Shown piece by piece: positions 54,264 to 62,832 of a stretch of 64,000 bases of DNA. Source of the stretch: Burkholderia lata (GTDB lineage Bacteria > Pseudomonadota > Gammaproteobacteria > Burkholderiales > Burkholderiaceae); assembly GCF_000012945.1 (NCBI RefSeq), contig NC_007511.1, positions 3,348,001-3,412,000 of the forward strand. Direction: 5' to 3'. Position 1 is the stretch's first letter; the number at the start of each line of letters is the position of its first letter. The notes beneath the pieces were generated by a model. That model searched no databases. It was given only the letters and a program-made list of their open reading frames with translations, and had not been told where the DNA came from. A program made the position numbers and the translations under genes.

Positions 54264-55645
54264 GCGTGCTCCCGATGTGTGGCGATCGACCGGCTGCCGT
54301 GCGGCTTCAGGAAACGGCCCGAGCCCGCCGGATTGACGATGCGCTCGCCGTCGTACACGAGCGCGCCGCGGCAGTACGTGGCGGCGATCCGCACCGTGAA
54401 TTCCATCCCTTCGAATGCGCTCCACTGCACAGCCGACAGGCTGCGCGACGGATCGAACGCATAACGTTCCGGCGTGAGGATCACGAAATCCGCATCGGCG
54501 CCGACGTCGAGCGACCCTTTGCGGTCATCGAGCAGGAAATGCCGCGCCGGGTTCGTCGCGAGCAGTTCGGCCACGCGCGTCGGCGCGACGCCATGCTGTT
54601 CGCAGCCGGTCCAGAACGCGGGCAGCAGCGTTTCGAGCCCCGGGCCGCCCGACGCGTTGCGGAACACGTTCGGGTCGCCCTTGCGCTCGAGCCCCCAGCT
54701 CACGTGATCCGACGACACGAACGTGCATTCGCCGCGCGCGATGTGCGTCCACAGCAGATCCTGCTCGGCGCGCGGCCGGATCGGCGGGTAGTGCTTGGTT
54801 TTCGAGCCGAAGCGCTTCGTGTGCGTTTCGTGGTCGAGCATCAGGTACTGCACGCAGGTCTCGATGCTCGCGCGATGGCCGGCCTGCCGGAACAGGTTGC
54901 ACAGCTCGAAGCCGCGCGACGTCGACACGTGCACCGCGTGTGCGCGGGCGCCCGTCTCCGCGCCGATCTCGTAGATCAGCGCGGTCGCGAGGTTCTCGAT
55001 CAGCGGCGGATGCGCGCGCAGGAACGCGTCCCAGCCCGTGTCGCCGGCCTCGATCATCCGCGCGATGTTCTTGCGCGTCATGTCCTGCATCTGGTTGTGC
55101 ACACCGCATGCGAGGCCCGACGGCGCGATCAGCCGGAACGCGTCGTACAGCACGTCCTCCTCGACGCGCGGAAACCGGCCGGGCGTCGCCTCGAACGTCG
55201 AGAACTTGAACGCGCACACACCGCCGTCGATCAGCCCGGCCGCTGCTTCCAGGCCGTGCTTCGCGTTGAGCGTGCCGTACAGCGCGACGTCGACGTGGCA
55301 ATCGCGCTCGGCTTCCGCGATCTTGCGGTCGAGCTGCGCGCGCGACGCAACCGGCTCCGGATCGTCGTACGGCATGTCGACCATCACCGTCACGCCCCCG
55401 GCGGCGGCCGCACGCGACGCATGACCGAGCCCCTCCTGGTTCGCCTGGCTGGCCGCATGCACCTGCCCGTCGACAACGCCCGGCAGCACCCACTGCCCGC
55501 GCGCATCGATCGTGTCGCGCGCCGCCGGCGGCGCACCCGTGCCACGCGCGGCGATCCGCCCGTTCCTGATCGCGAGCCAGCCGTCGTCGACCACCTCGCG
55601 CGCATCGACCAACCGGCCGCGCACCACCTGTTCGAATTCGCTCAT
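54260..55645 (-). CDS. hydantoinase/allantoinase-like amidohydrolase with altered HxH motif
   Basis: 461-residue cyclic amidohydrolase. It has the carboxylated-lysine region (CAFKFSTFEAT), later histidines (CGVHNQMQ, AVHVSTSR) and the aspartate motif SSDHVSW. The family's DxHxH near residue 58 reads VVDGQVHAASQ, so the first metal-binding histidine is glutamine. This suggests one metal or an altered site. Proposed role: opening of the hydantoin-5-propionate ring to N-carbamoyl-glutamate. It is the first gene of a two-gene operon divergent from the LysR gene. Confidence 0.83.
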   Translation of the reverse strand: MSEFEQVVRGRLVDAREVVDDGWLAIRNGRIAARGTGAPPAARDTIDARGQWVLPGVVDGQVHAASQANQEGLGHASRAAAAGGVTVMVDMPYDDPEPVASRAQLDRKIAEAERDCHVDVALYGTLNAKHGLEAAAGLIDGGVCAFKFSTFEATPGRFPRVEEDVLYDAFRLIAPSGLACGVHNQMQDMTRKNIARMIEAGDTGWDAFLRAHPPLIENLATALIYEIGAETGARAHAVHVSTSRGFELCNLFRQAGHRASIETCVQYLMLDHETHTKRFGSKTKHYPPIRPRAEQDLLWTHIARGECTFVSSDHVSWGLERKGDPNVFRNASGGPGLETLLPAFWTGCEQHGVAPTRVAELLATNPARHFLLDDRKGSLDVGADADFVILTPERYAFDPSRSLSAVQWSAFEGMEFTVRIAATYCRGALVYDGERIVNPAGSGRFLKPHGSRSIATHREHA

Positions 55646-55724
55646 CTGCGCCTCCTGCTTTTTTGATCACGAGCAGTTTAGGCAGCGCTCTGCCAGAATG
55701 TCTCATGCCGATTTATCGCCCCCA

Positions 55725-55741
55725 CATAACATGGAGTTAAG
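55725..55741. promoter_or_regulatory. LysR-type operator, copy 1
   Basis: CATAAC-N5-GTTAAG with the T-N11-A core TAAC-N5-GTTA at 55727-55739. The same motif, inverted, lies at 56754-56770. Here it overlaps the ribosome binding region of the LysR gene and lies about 80 bp upstream of the hydantoinase-like gene, the standard place for a divergent LysR control site. Confidence 0.7.
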
Positions 55742-55744
55742 GCT

Positions 55745-56635
55745 GTGCGTCTGAACCTGCGCCAGATCGAGGTGTTTCGCGCCATCATGCTGACCGGCTC
55801 GATCAGCGGCGCCGCGAAGCTGCTGCACGTGTCGCAGCCGGCCGTCTCGCGGCTCATTTCGTATGCCGAGCAGCGGCTCGGCCTCGCGCTGTTCGAGCGC
55901 ATCAAGGGGCGGCTCTACCCGACGCCGGAAGCGCAGCGGCTGTTCGTCGAAGTGAATGCGGTGTACCAGGGCGTGCAGCGCGTCAACGAAATCGCCGAAG
56001 ACCTGATCGAGAACCGGATGGGCCATCTGCGCATCGCGTGCAGCCCCAATCTCGGCCAGTCGCTGCTGCCGCGCGCGATCGCCGCGTTCTACGAACGTTT
56101 TCCCGACGTGCGCATCATCCTGCACACGATGATCCCGAGCGTGCTGCTGCAGGCGGTGCTCACGCAGCAGGTCGAGCTCGGCATCGCGTTCCTGCAGGAC
56201 ACGCACCCGAACGTCGAAAGCCAGCGCCTCTATGAAAACCGGATGGTCGCGGCCGTGCCCGCGTCACACCCGTTCGCGCGCCGCAAGACGCTGGCCGTGC
56301 GCGATCTCGCGGACCAGCCGCTGATCGGCTATGGCAGCGACATCCCGCTCGGGCAACTGGTGCGGCGGCTGTTCAGCGACGAAGGGCTCGTGCCGCAGGT
56401 CAAGATCGAGGTGCAGCAGGCGCACGTCGCGTGCGCGCTCGCGCAGGCCGGCACCGGCATCGCGCTGATCGACGAGCTGACGGTAGCAGGCCCCGTGTGG
56501 CCGCAGATCGTCGTGAAGCCGATCGTGCCGACCATTGCCGCGCCGGTCAGCGTGCTGCACCCCGTGCTGGCACCGCTGTCGCGGCTCGCGCACGAGTTCA
56601 TCGACACGCTGCACGCGCTCTCCGCCCCCGCGTGA
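55745..56635 (+). CDS. LysR-family regulator of the ergothioneine-type cluster
   Basis: 296-residue regulator with N-terminal helix-turn-helix (FRAIMLTGSISGAAKLLHVSQPAVSRL) and a C-terminal effector domain (LRIACSPNLGQSLLP onward). The GTG at 55745 starts a normal N-terminus (MRLNLRQIEVF), and GGAG lies nine bases before it. It is flanked by the amidohydrolase genes (divergent) and the desulfurase/hydratase genes, and shared palindromes occur on both sides. It is probably the pathway regulator; the inducer might be a thiourocanate or a thiohydantoin. Confidence 0.9.
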   Translation: MRLNLRQIEVFRAIMLTGSISGAAKLLHVSQPAVSRLISYAEQRLGLALFERIKGRLYPTPEAQRLFVEVNAVYQGVQRVNEIAEDLIENRMGHLRIACSPNLGQSLLPRAIAAFYERFPDVRIILHTMIPSVLLQAVLTQQVELGIAFLQDTHPNVESQRLYENRMVAAVPASHPFARRKTLAVRDLADQPLIGYGSDIPLGQLVRRLFSDEGLVPQVKIEVQQAHVACALAQAGTGIALIDELTVAGPVWPQIVVKPIVPTIAAPVSVLHPVLAPLSRLAHEFIDTLHALSAPA

Positions 56636-56753
56636 ATTGCGTTGCCCGAACAGGCTGAAACCGTTGCCCAGCCTGCGTTTCGGCGCAGTACCGACGGCCG
56701 CAGATCACCCCGTTCGACATCCGTCGTTCGGGCGTCACCGGGATTACCCTACG

Positions 56754-56770
56754 CTTAACATTGCGTTATG
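56754..56770. promoter_or_regulatory. LysR-type operator, copy 2
   Basis: CTTAAC-N5-GTTATG, the reverse complement of the pattern at 55725-55741 in all 12 arm positions. The T-N11-A core is 56756-56768. It lies about 130 bp upstream of the desulfurase gene. A partial half-site (TAAC at 56791) lies 35 bp further on. Confidence 0.7.
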
Positions 56771-56896
56771 AAGTCTCCATAAAATAGCAATAACGCTCAA
56801 TATTCGGCGTCCCTAGAATCGTTTGGACAGTACCGCCACACAAGGCTTTCCGGCCGGCGCGTACGGGCCTTTTTCCCCTCTCAGGACAAACGACAC

Positions 56897-57988
56897 ATGG
56901 GACGCATTCTGTCTTCGAAGGACGTCGAAGCCGCCGTCAAGGGCGGTTCGGTTTTCGCATGCGGCGGCGGCGGCTGGGCCGACCACGGCCGTGAACTCGG
57001 CACGCTCGCGGTCACGATCGGCCGCCCCGAACTGGTGAGCATCGACGAGTTGCCGGACGACGCGTGGATCGCCACGGCCGCCGCGATCGGCGCACCGGGC
57101 GGCCTCACCGACTGGCAGATGCTCGGCGCCGATTACGTGAAGGCCGCGCAGCTCGTGCAGGACGCGCTCGGCGCGCCGCTCGCGGGGCTCATCATCGGGC
57201 AGAACGGGATGTCGAGCACGCTGAACGCGTGGCTGCCGTCCGCGTTGCTCGGCACCAAGGTGGTCGATGCAGTGGGCGACATCCGCGCGCATCCGACCGG
57301 CGACATGGGCTCGCTCGGCCTCGCGTCGAGCACCGCGCCGATGATCCAGGCCGCCGCCGGCGGCAACCGCGAACACCATGCGTACATGGAAGTGGTCGTG
57401 CGCGGCGCGACCGCGAAAGTGTCGCCCGTGCTGCGCAAGGCGGCCGACATGGCCGGCGGTTTCATCGCGAGCTGCCGCAACCCGATTCGCGCGTCGTACG
57501 TGCGCCAGCATGCGGCGCTCGGCGGCATCAGCCGCGCACTCGCGCTCGGCGAAGCGATCATCGACGCCGAGCGGCGCGGCGGCAGCGCGGTGATCGATGC
57601 GATCTGCGCGGCCACGCAAGGCGAAATCATCGCGAGCGGCAAGGTCGAGCGCAATACGCTCGAATACACGCGCGAAGCGTTCGACGTCGGCCTCGTCTAC
57701 CTCGGCAGCGGCACGCAGCGCGCGGTCATTCACGTGATGAACGAACACATGGCGGTAGACGATGCGCACGGCGAGCGGATCGCGACCTACCCGGACGTGA
57801 TCACGACGCTCGATGCCGAAGGCCGCCCCGTCAGCGCGGGCCAGTTGAAGGAAGGGATGGAGATCCACGTGCTGCGGGTGGCGAAGGCGCACATTCCGCT
57901 GTCGTCGTCGGTGTTCGATCCCGCCGTGTATCCGCCGGTCGAAGCCGCGCTCGGCATCTCGATCGCCGACTATGCGCTCGCGCGCTGA
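56897..57988 (+). CDS. DUF917 protein, thiohydantoin desulfurase-like
   Basis: 363-residue protein of the DUF917 family (now named S-methyl thiohydantoin desulfurase). The N-terminal GGSVFACGGGGWADHGRELG and LPDDAWIATAAAIGAPGG regions and the C-terminal VLRVAKAHIPLSSSVFDPAVYP are typical. In ergothioneine or S-methyl-ergothioneine catabolism such enzymes replace the sulfur of the thiohydantoin propionate by oxygen. Its neighbours (urocanase-like hydratase, MIO-less lyase, hydantoinase-like and carbamoyl amidase genes) support this role. It ends 12 bp before the hydratase. Confidence 0.88.
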   Translation: MGRILSSKDVEAAVKGGSVFACGGGGWADHGRELGTLAVTIGRPELVSIDELPDDAWIATAAAIGAPGGLTDWQMLGADYVKAAQLVQDALGAPLAGLIIGQNGMSSTLNAWLPSALLGTKVVDAVGDIRAHPTGDMGSLGLASSTAPMIQAAAGGNREHHAYMEVVVRGATAKVSPVLRKAADMAGGFIASCRNPIRASYVRQHAALGGISRALALGEAIIDAERRGGSAVIDAICAATQGEIIASGKVERNTLEYTREAFDVGLVYLGSGTQRAVIHVMNEHMAVDDAHGERIATYPDVITTLDAEGRPVSAGQLKEGMEIHVLRVAKAHIPLSSSVFDPAVYPPVEAALGISIADYALAR

Positions 57989-58000
57989 CCGGGGGGCACG

Positions 58001-59653
58001 ATGACGAACCAGATGACCCGCACCTTCGAAGTGACCTCGGGCACCACGCTGCGCTGCAAGGGCTGGCGCCAGGAAGCGCTGCTGCGCCTGCTCGAGAACG
58101 TGCTCGCCGTCGGCGAGGATCCCGACCAGTTGATCGTCTACGCGGCGCTCGGCCGTGCGGCGCGCGACTGGCCGTCGCACGACGCGATCGTGCGCACGCT
58201 GAAGACGATGGACGAGAACGAGACGCTCGTCGTTCAATCCGGCAAGCCCGTCGCGCTGCTGCGCACGCACGCGAGCGCACCGCTCGTCGTGATGGCGAAC
58301 TGCAACCTGATCGGCCAGTGGGCGAAAGCCGAGCACTTCTACGAACTGGAACGGCGCAACCTGATCTGCTGGGGCGGCCTCACGGCCGGCGACTGGCAGT
58401 ACATCGGCTCGCAGGGCGTGATCCAGGGCACCTACGAAATCTTCTCGCGGATCGCGGAGCGCCACTTCGACAACGACCTGCGCGGGCGCTTCATCCTGAC
58501 GGCCGGCCTCGGCGGGATGGGCGGCGCGCAGCCGCTCGCGGGCCGGATGGCGAACGCGGCGACGCTCGTCGTCGAGATCGACCAGACGCGCATCGACAAG
58601 CGGCTGCAGATCGGCTTCCTCGAACGGCAGGCGCGCGATCTCGACGAGGCGCTCGCGCTGATCCGCGACGCGCAGGCCCGGCGCGAACCGATCTCGGTCG
58701 GCCTGCTCGGCAACGCGGCCGACGTGTTCCCGGCGATCCTCGCGCGCGGTGTCGTGCCCGACATCGTCACCGACCAGACGGCCGCGCACGATCTCGTGTA
58801 CGGCTACGTGCCGTCGGGCTACACGCTCGACGAAGTGCGCACGCTGCGCGACAGCGACCGCACGAAGCTGATGGACGCGAGCCGCGCGTCGATCGTGCGG
58901 CACGTCGAAGCGATGCTCGGCTTCAAGGATCGCGGCGCGATCGTGTTCGACAACGGCAACCTGATCCGCACGCATGCGAAGGACGGTGGCGTGGCACGCG
59001 CATTCGAAATCCCGGTGTTCACCGAAGCGTTCCTGCGCCCGCTGTTCTGCCGCGCAATCGGCCCGTTCCGCTGGATCGCACTGTCGAACGACCCGAACGA
59101 CATCCGCGTCATCGACGACTACCTGCTCGAACACTTCCCGGACAACCGGATCGTCACGAACTGGATCCGCAAGGCGCGCGAATGCGTGCCGTTCGAAGGG
59201 CTGCCGGCCCGCATCGCGTGGCTCGGCCACGGCGAGCGCACGCGGCTCGCGCTGGCGGTCAACGCGATGGTACGCGACGGCGTGCTGGCCGGGCCGGTCG
59301 CGTTCACGCGCGACCACCTCGACGCCGGCGCGATGGCGCACCCGAACATCATGACCGAGAACCTGCGCGACGGCTCCGACGCGGTGGCCGACTGGCCGCT
59401 GCTGAACGCGATGATGAGCTGCTCGTCGATGGCCGATCTCGTCGCGATCCATTCGGGCGGTGGCGGCTACAGCGGCTACATGACGAGCGCGGGCATCACC
59501 GTCGTCGCCGACGGCAGCGCGGCCGCGAACGAGCGGCTGACGCTGTCGATGACGAACGACACCGCGCTCGGCGTGATCCGCTATGCGGACGCCGGCTACG
59601 AAGAAGCGCTCGACGAAGCGCAGCGCAAGCAGATTCCGCACATCCGGCTGTAA
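58001..59653 (+). CDS. urocanase-like hydratase, proposed (S-methyl-)thiourocanate hydratase
   Basis: 550-residue protein of the urocanate hydratase family, with FILTAGLGGMGGAQPLAGRM for NAD and the urocanase-wide NGNLIRTHAKDGG, VFTEAFLRPLFCRA and HSGGGGYSGYMTSAG stretches. A true histidine pathway is unlikely because no hutH/hutI/hutG genes are near. The cluster contains a desulfurase and a MIO-less lyase instead. Hydration of thiourocanate (or its S-methyl form) to a thiohydantoin-type product fits. GGGGGG precedes the ATG. Confidence 0.85.
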   Translation: MTNQMTRTFEVTSGTTLRCKGWRQEALLRLLENVLAVGEDPDQLIVYAALGRAARDWPSHDAIVRTLKTMDENETLVVQSGKPVALLRTHASAPLVVMANCNLIGQWAKAEHFYELERRNLICWGGLTAGDWQYIGSQGVIQGTYEIFSRIAERHFDNDLRGRFILTAGLGGMGGAQPLAGRMANAATLVVEIDQTRIDKRLQIGFLERQARDLDEALALIRDAQARREPISVGLLGNAADVFPAILARGVVPDIVTDQTAAHDLVYGYVPSGYTLDEVRTLRDSDRTKLMDASRASIVRHVEAMLGFKDRGAIVFDNGNLIRTHAKDGGVARAFEIPVFTEAFLRPLFCRAIGPFRWIALSNDPNDIRVIDDYLLEHFPDNRIVTNWIRKARECVPFEGLPARIAWLGHGERTRLALAVNAMVRDGVLAGPVAFTRDHLDAGAMAHPNIMTENLRDGSDAVADWPLLNAMMSCSSMADLVAIHSGGGGYSGYMTSAGITVVADGSAAANERLTLSMTNDTALGVIRYADAGYEEALDEAQRKQIPHIRL

Positions 59654-59689
59654 CGGCCGGCTCGCACGACGACAGGACAGGAGATCGAA

Positions 59690-61012
59690 GTGAAGCAAAC
59701 CGCGGTTCCCCTCGACACGGCCGACGCCGTGTCGCCCCCTACCTCGAGTGCCGGGCGCGCGATCGCCGCGGCGTCGATCGGCAACGCGCTGGAGTGGTAC
59801 GACTTTTCCGTCTACGCATTCTTTGCCGTGTACATCGCGCAGAACTTCTTCCATCGCGGCGACACGGGCACCGAGCTGGTCGAGGCGTTCATGGCGTTCG
59901 GGATCGGCTTCATCGCGCGGCCGCTCGGCGCGCTCGCGATCGGCGTGTATGGCGATCGCGCGGGCCGCAAGGCCGCGCTAACGCTGACCATCCTCGTGAT
60001 GGCGGCCGGCACCGGCATCATCGCGTTCGCGCCGCCGTACACGGCGATCGGCGTCGGCGCGCCGCTGCTGATCCTGTGCGGCCGCCTGCTGCAGGGCTTC
60101 TCGGCCGGCGGCGAAGTGGGCGGCGCCGCTGCGTTCCTGATCGAGCACGCGCCGGCGGACAAGAAGGGCCGCTACGCGTCGTGGCTGCAGGCGAGCATGG
60201 CCGCGTCGAACATCCTCGGCGCGCTGGTCGCGACCGGCGTGACGCTCACGCTGTCGCGCGAACAGATCGGCGACTGGGGCTGGCGGATCCCGTTCATCCT
60301 CGGCCTCGCGATCGCGCCGGTCGGCCTGTGGCTGCGCAAGACGCTCGACGAAACGCCGCATTTCCGCGCGGAGATGGCGCGTGCCGCGCATGCGCCGGCC
60401 GAACGCAAGGCGCCGCTGCTGCAGGTCGTGCGCGACTATCCGCGTGCGCTCGTGGTCGGCACCGGGTTCTCGGTGTTGTGGGCCGTATGTGTGTATGCGC
60501 TGGTGATCTACATGCCGACGCACGTGCAGCGCGCGCTGCATTTCGACGGGCGCGACGCGTTCATCGCGTCGCTGGTCGGCAACTGCCTGATGGCCGTCAC
60601 CTGCGTGTGCGCCGGGAGCTGGTCCGACCGTTTCGGCCGGCGCAAGGTGCTGACGGCCGGCGCCGTGCTGATGCTCGTGTCGGTGTATCCGCTGCTGCAC
60701 TGGCTCGCCGACGTGCACACGCTCGCCGCGCTGATCGTCGTGCAGAGCGCGTTCTGCGTGATGGTCGCGATCTTCACGGGCGTCGCGCCCGCCGCGCTGT
60801 CGGAGCTGTTCCCGACCCAGGTGCGCGCGACCGGCATGTCGCTGTCCTACAACATCGCCACGACGATCTTCGGCGGCTTCGCCCCGGCGATCCTCGCGTG
60901 GCTCACGCAACGGTCCGGCAACCCGTTCGCGCCCGCCTGGTATGTGATGGTCGCGAGCGTCATCGCGCTCGCGTCGATCGCCGCGCTGTCTTCCACGTCA
61001 CGTCACGCCTGA
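59690..61012 (+). CDS. MHS-family MFS importer
   Basis: 440-residue metabolite/H+ symporter-type transporter of about 12 membrane segments with the usual GNALEWYDFSVYAFFAVYIA start, the GVYGDRAGRKAAL loop and LLQGFSAGGEVGGAAAF. The GTG start has a good AGGAG. It lies between the hydratase and the lyase gene (17 bp) on the same strand. It probably imports the lyase product or the parent compound. Confidence 0.9.
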   Translation: MKQTAVPLDTADAVSPPTSSAGRAIAAASIGNALEWYDFSVYAFFAVYIAQNFFHRGDTGTELVEAFMAFGIGFIARPLGALAIGVYGDRAGRKAALTLTILVMAAGTGIIAFAPPYTAIGVGAPLLILCGRLLQGFSAGGEVGGAAAFLIEHAPADKKGRYASWLQASMAASNILGALVATGVTLTLSREQIGDWGWRIPFILGLAIAPVGLWLRKTLDETPHFRAEMARAAHAPAERKAPLLQVVRDYPRALVVGTGFSVLWAVCVYALVIYMPTHVQRALHFDGRDAFIASLVGNCLMAVTCVCAGSWSDRFGRRKVLTAGAVLMLVSVYPLLHWLADVHTLAALIVVQSAFCVMVAIFTGVAPAALSELFPTQVRATGMSLSYNIATTIFGGFAPAILAWLTQRSGNPFAPAWYVMVASVIALASIAALSSTSRHA

Positions 61013-61029
61013 ATTCGGAGAACCGCTTC

Positions 61030-62664
61030 ATGCAACGCTTCCTCATGCGGAGCGCGATCGCGCTCGCGCTGTTCGCCGCCGTCCCGGCCTTCGCGGACGT
61101 CACGCTCGACGGCCGGTCCGTCACGCCCGAATCGATCGCACGCATCGCCGACGGCGAAGCCGTGTCGATCGCGCCGGCCGCCCGGCAGCGGGTCGTCGCC
61201 GCGCACGACGTGCTGCTGAAGGCCGCCGCGGCCGGCCAGCAGATCTACGGGCTGACGGTCGGCGTCGGCCTCAATAAAGACCGCGAGATGGTCGATGCGC
61301 ACGGCAAGCTGAGCCAGGAGGTCATCGACGCGTCGACGCGCTTCAACATCGGGCTGATCCACGCGCACTCGGGCAGCGTCGGCCCTGACATGAGCGTGCG
61401 CGTGGCCCGCGCCGCAATGGCCGCCCGCCTGAACGCGATGCTCGACGGCGGCGCCGGCGTGCAGCCCGCAATCGTTGATGCGTACGCGCAGTTCCTCAAT
61501 CGCGGCGTCACGCCTGCGATGCCGGCGGACGGCTCGATCGGCGAAGCCGACATCACGATCCTCAGCCACGTCGGCCTCGCGATGCTCGGCGAAGGCGACG
61601 TGTACTACCAGGGCCGCAAGGTCGCGGCCGCCGATGCGCTGAAGTCGGCCGGCATCGCGACGATTCGCCCGTACGGCAAGGACGCGCTCGCGATCCTCAG
61701 CTCCAACGCGTACTCGGCCGGCATGGGCGCGCTGGCGCTCACCGACATGGCGCGCCTCGCGCAGGTGTCGAAGCTGGTGTTCGCGCTGAGCCTGCAGGGG
61801 CTGAACGGCAACGTGTCGCCGTTCCGCGAGGACACGCTCGCGCTGCGGCCGTTCCCGGCCACGCTGCGCGCCGGCACCGCACTGCGCACGCTGCTCGAGG
61901 GCAGCAGCCTGTGGAACCGCGATCCGGACCGGCCGCTGCAGGATCCGCTCAGCTTCCGCTCCGGCGTCTACCTGCTCGGCGAAGAGGATCGCACCGCCGA
62001 CGAAGCGCGTGCGCTGCTGCAGGCGCAGTTGAACTCGAGCGACGACAACCCGGGCGTCGCGGTGGGCGTCACGCCGAAGTCGAACCGCGCACAGGATGCG
62101 GCCGGTTATGTCGACGGCGGCGGCGCGGTGCTGCCGAGCGCGAACTTCGAGCCGCTGCCGTGGGTGCTCGCGTTCGAACAGCTCGGGCTCGCACTCGGCC
62201 ACAACGCGCTCGCGTCCGCGCAGCGCATCGTCAAGCTGAACGATCCGCACCTCACCGGCCTCTCGCGCTTCCTCGGCACCGAGGACACCGTGCACGCGTT
62301 CGGCGCAATGGAGAAGCCGCCGACCGCGCTCGCGATGACGGTGAAGTCGCTCGCGATGCCCGTGTCGCTCGACTACCTGCCGGTCGCCGGCGGCATCGAG
62401 GACGTCGCGACGAACGCACCCGACGTCGTGCAGCGCGTGCAGAAGCAGATCGACGCGAGCTACACGCTGCTCGGCCTCGAACTGATCGAGGCTGCGCAGG
62501 CGATCGACCTGCGCCAGCGCAAGCAGCCGTCGTTCACGCTCGCGCTGGCCACGCAGCCGCTGTACCGCGCACTGCGCGCGAAGGTCGCGTTCCTCCAGAG
62601 CGACCGCCCGCTCACGCCCGACTTCCGGGCCGCCGATGCGCTGCTGCGCGCGTATCGCGACTGA
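61030..62664 (+). CDS. exported MIO-less ammonia-lyase family protein, ergothionase-like
   Basis: 544-residue protein of the aromatic amino acid ammonia-lyase fold (YGLTVGVGLN, LSSNAYSAGMGALAL, SSDDNPGV). The Ala-Ser-Gly that forms the MIO group in histidine and phenylalanine ammonia-lyases is missing: GSVGASGDLAPLSH is here DGSIGEADITILSHVG. Known ergothionases lack MIO and eliminate trimethylamine from ergothioneine. The N-terminus is a signal peptide (MRSAIALALFAAVPAFADV), so the enzyme should act in the periplasm, unusual for this fold. The ATG at 61030 has GGAG upstream; 61045 is an alternative. Confidence 0.87.
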   Translation: MQRFLMRSAIALALFAAVPAFADVTLDGRSVTPESIARIADGEAVSIAPAARQRVVAAHDVLLKAAAAGQQIYGLTVGVGLNKDREMVDAHGKLSQEVIDASTRFNIGLIHAHSGSVGPDMSVRVARAAMAARLNAMLDGGAGVQPAIVDAYAQFLNRGVTPAMPADGSIGEADITILSHVGLAMLGEGDVYYQGRKVAAADALKSAGIATIRPYGKDALAILSSNAYSAGMGALALTDMARLAQVSKLVFALSLQGLNGNVSPFREDTLALRPFPATLRAGTALRTLLEGSSLWNRDPDRPLQDPLSFRSGVYLLGEEDRTADEARALLQAQLNSSDDNPGVAVGVTPKSNRAQDAAGYVDGGGAVLPSANFEPLPWVLAFEQLGLALGHNALASAQRIVKLNDPHLTGLSRFLGTEDTVHAFGAMEKPPTALAMTVKSLAMPVSLDYLPVAGGIEDVATNAPDVVQRVQKQIDASYTLLGLELIEAAQAIDLRQRKQPSFTLALATQPLYRALRAKVAFLQSDRPLTPDFRAADALLRAYRD

Positions 62665-62832
62665 GCGGCGCACCGCCCTTCCTTCGTTACACCCGCTAGC
62701 TGCCACACCCACCGCACCCGCCGCCGCGATCGTCGTTCGATCGTGGCGCGGGGCACTTCCGTACCGATTCGCACGCAACCGGATCCAGCCGCCGCTCGCC
62801 GGCTTTCAACCACCCCGCACCGGAACACCATC

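Noticed and set aside
58001..59653. Urocanase of the ordinary histidine pathway (HutU)
   Set aside because: There are no hutH with MIO motif, hutI, hutG or hutC nearby. The neighbours are a desulfurase and a MIO-less lyase, which point to a sulfur-containing urocanate.
56813..59854. 1,013-codon open frame on the minus strand
   Set aside because: Antisense to the desulfurase and hydratase genes, which show family motifs. Its composition is that of a shadow frame.
57064..61029. Very long plus-strand open frame leading into the lyase gene
   Set aside because: Only the part from 61030 is coding. The earlier part overlaps three genes in other frames and shows only Arg-rich shadow sequence.
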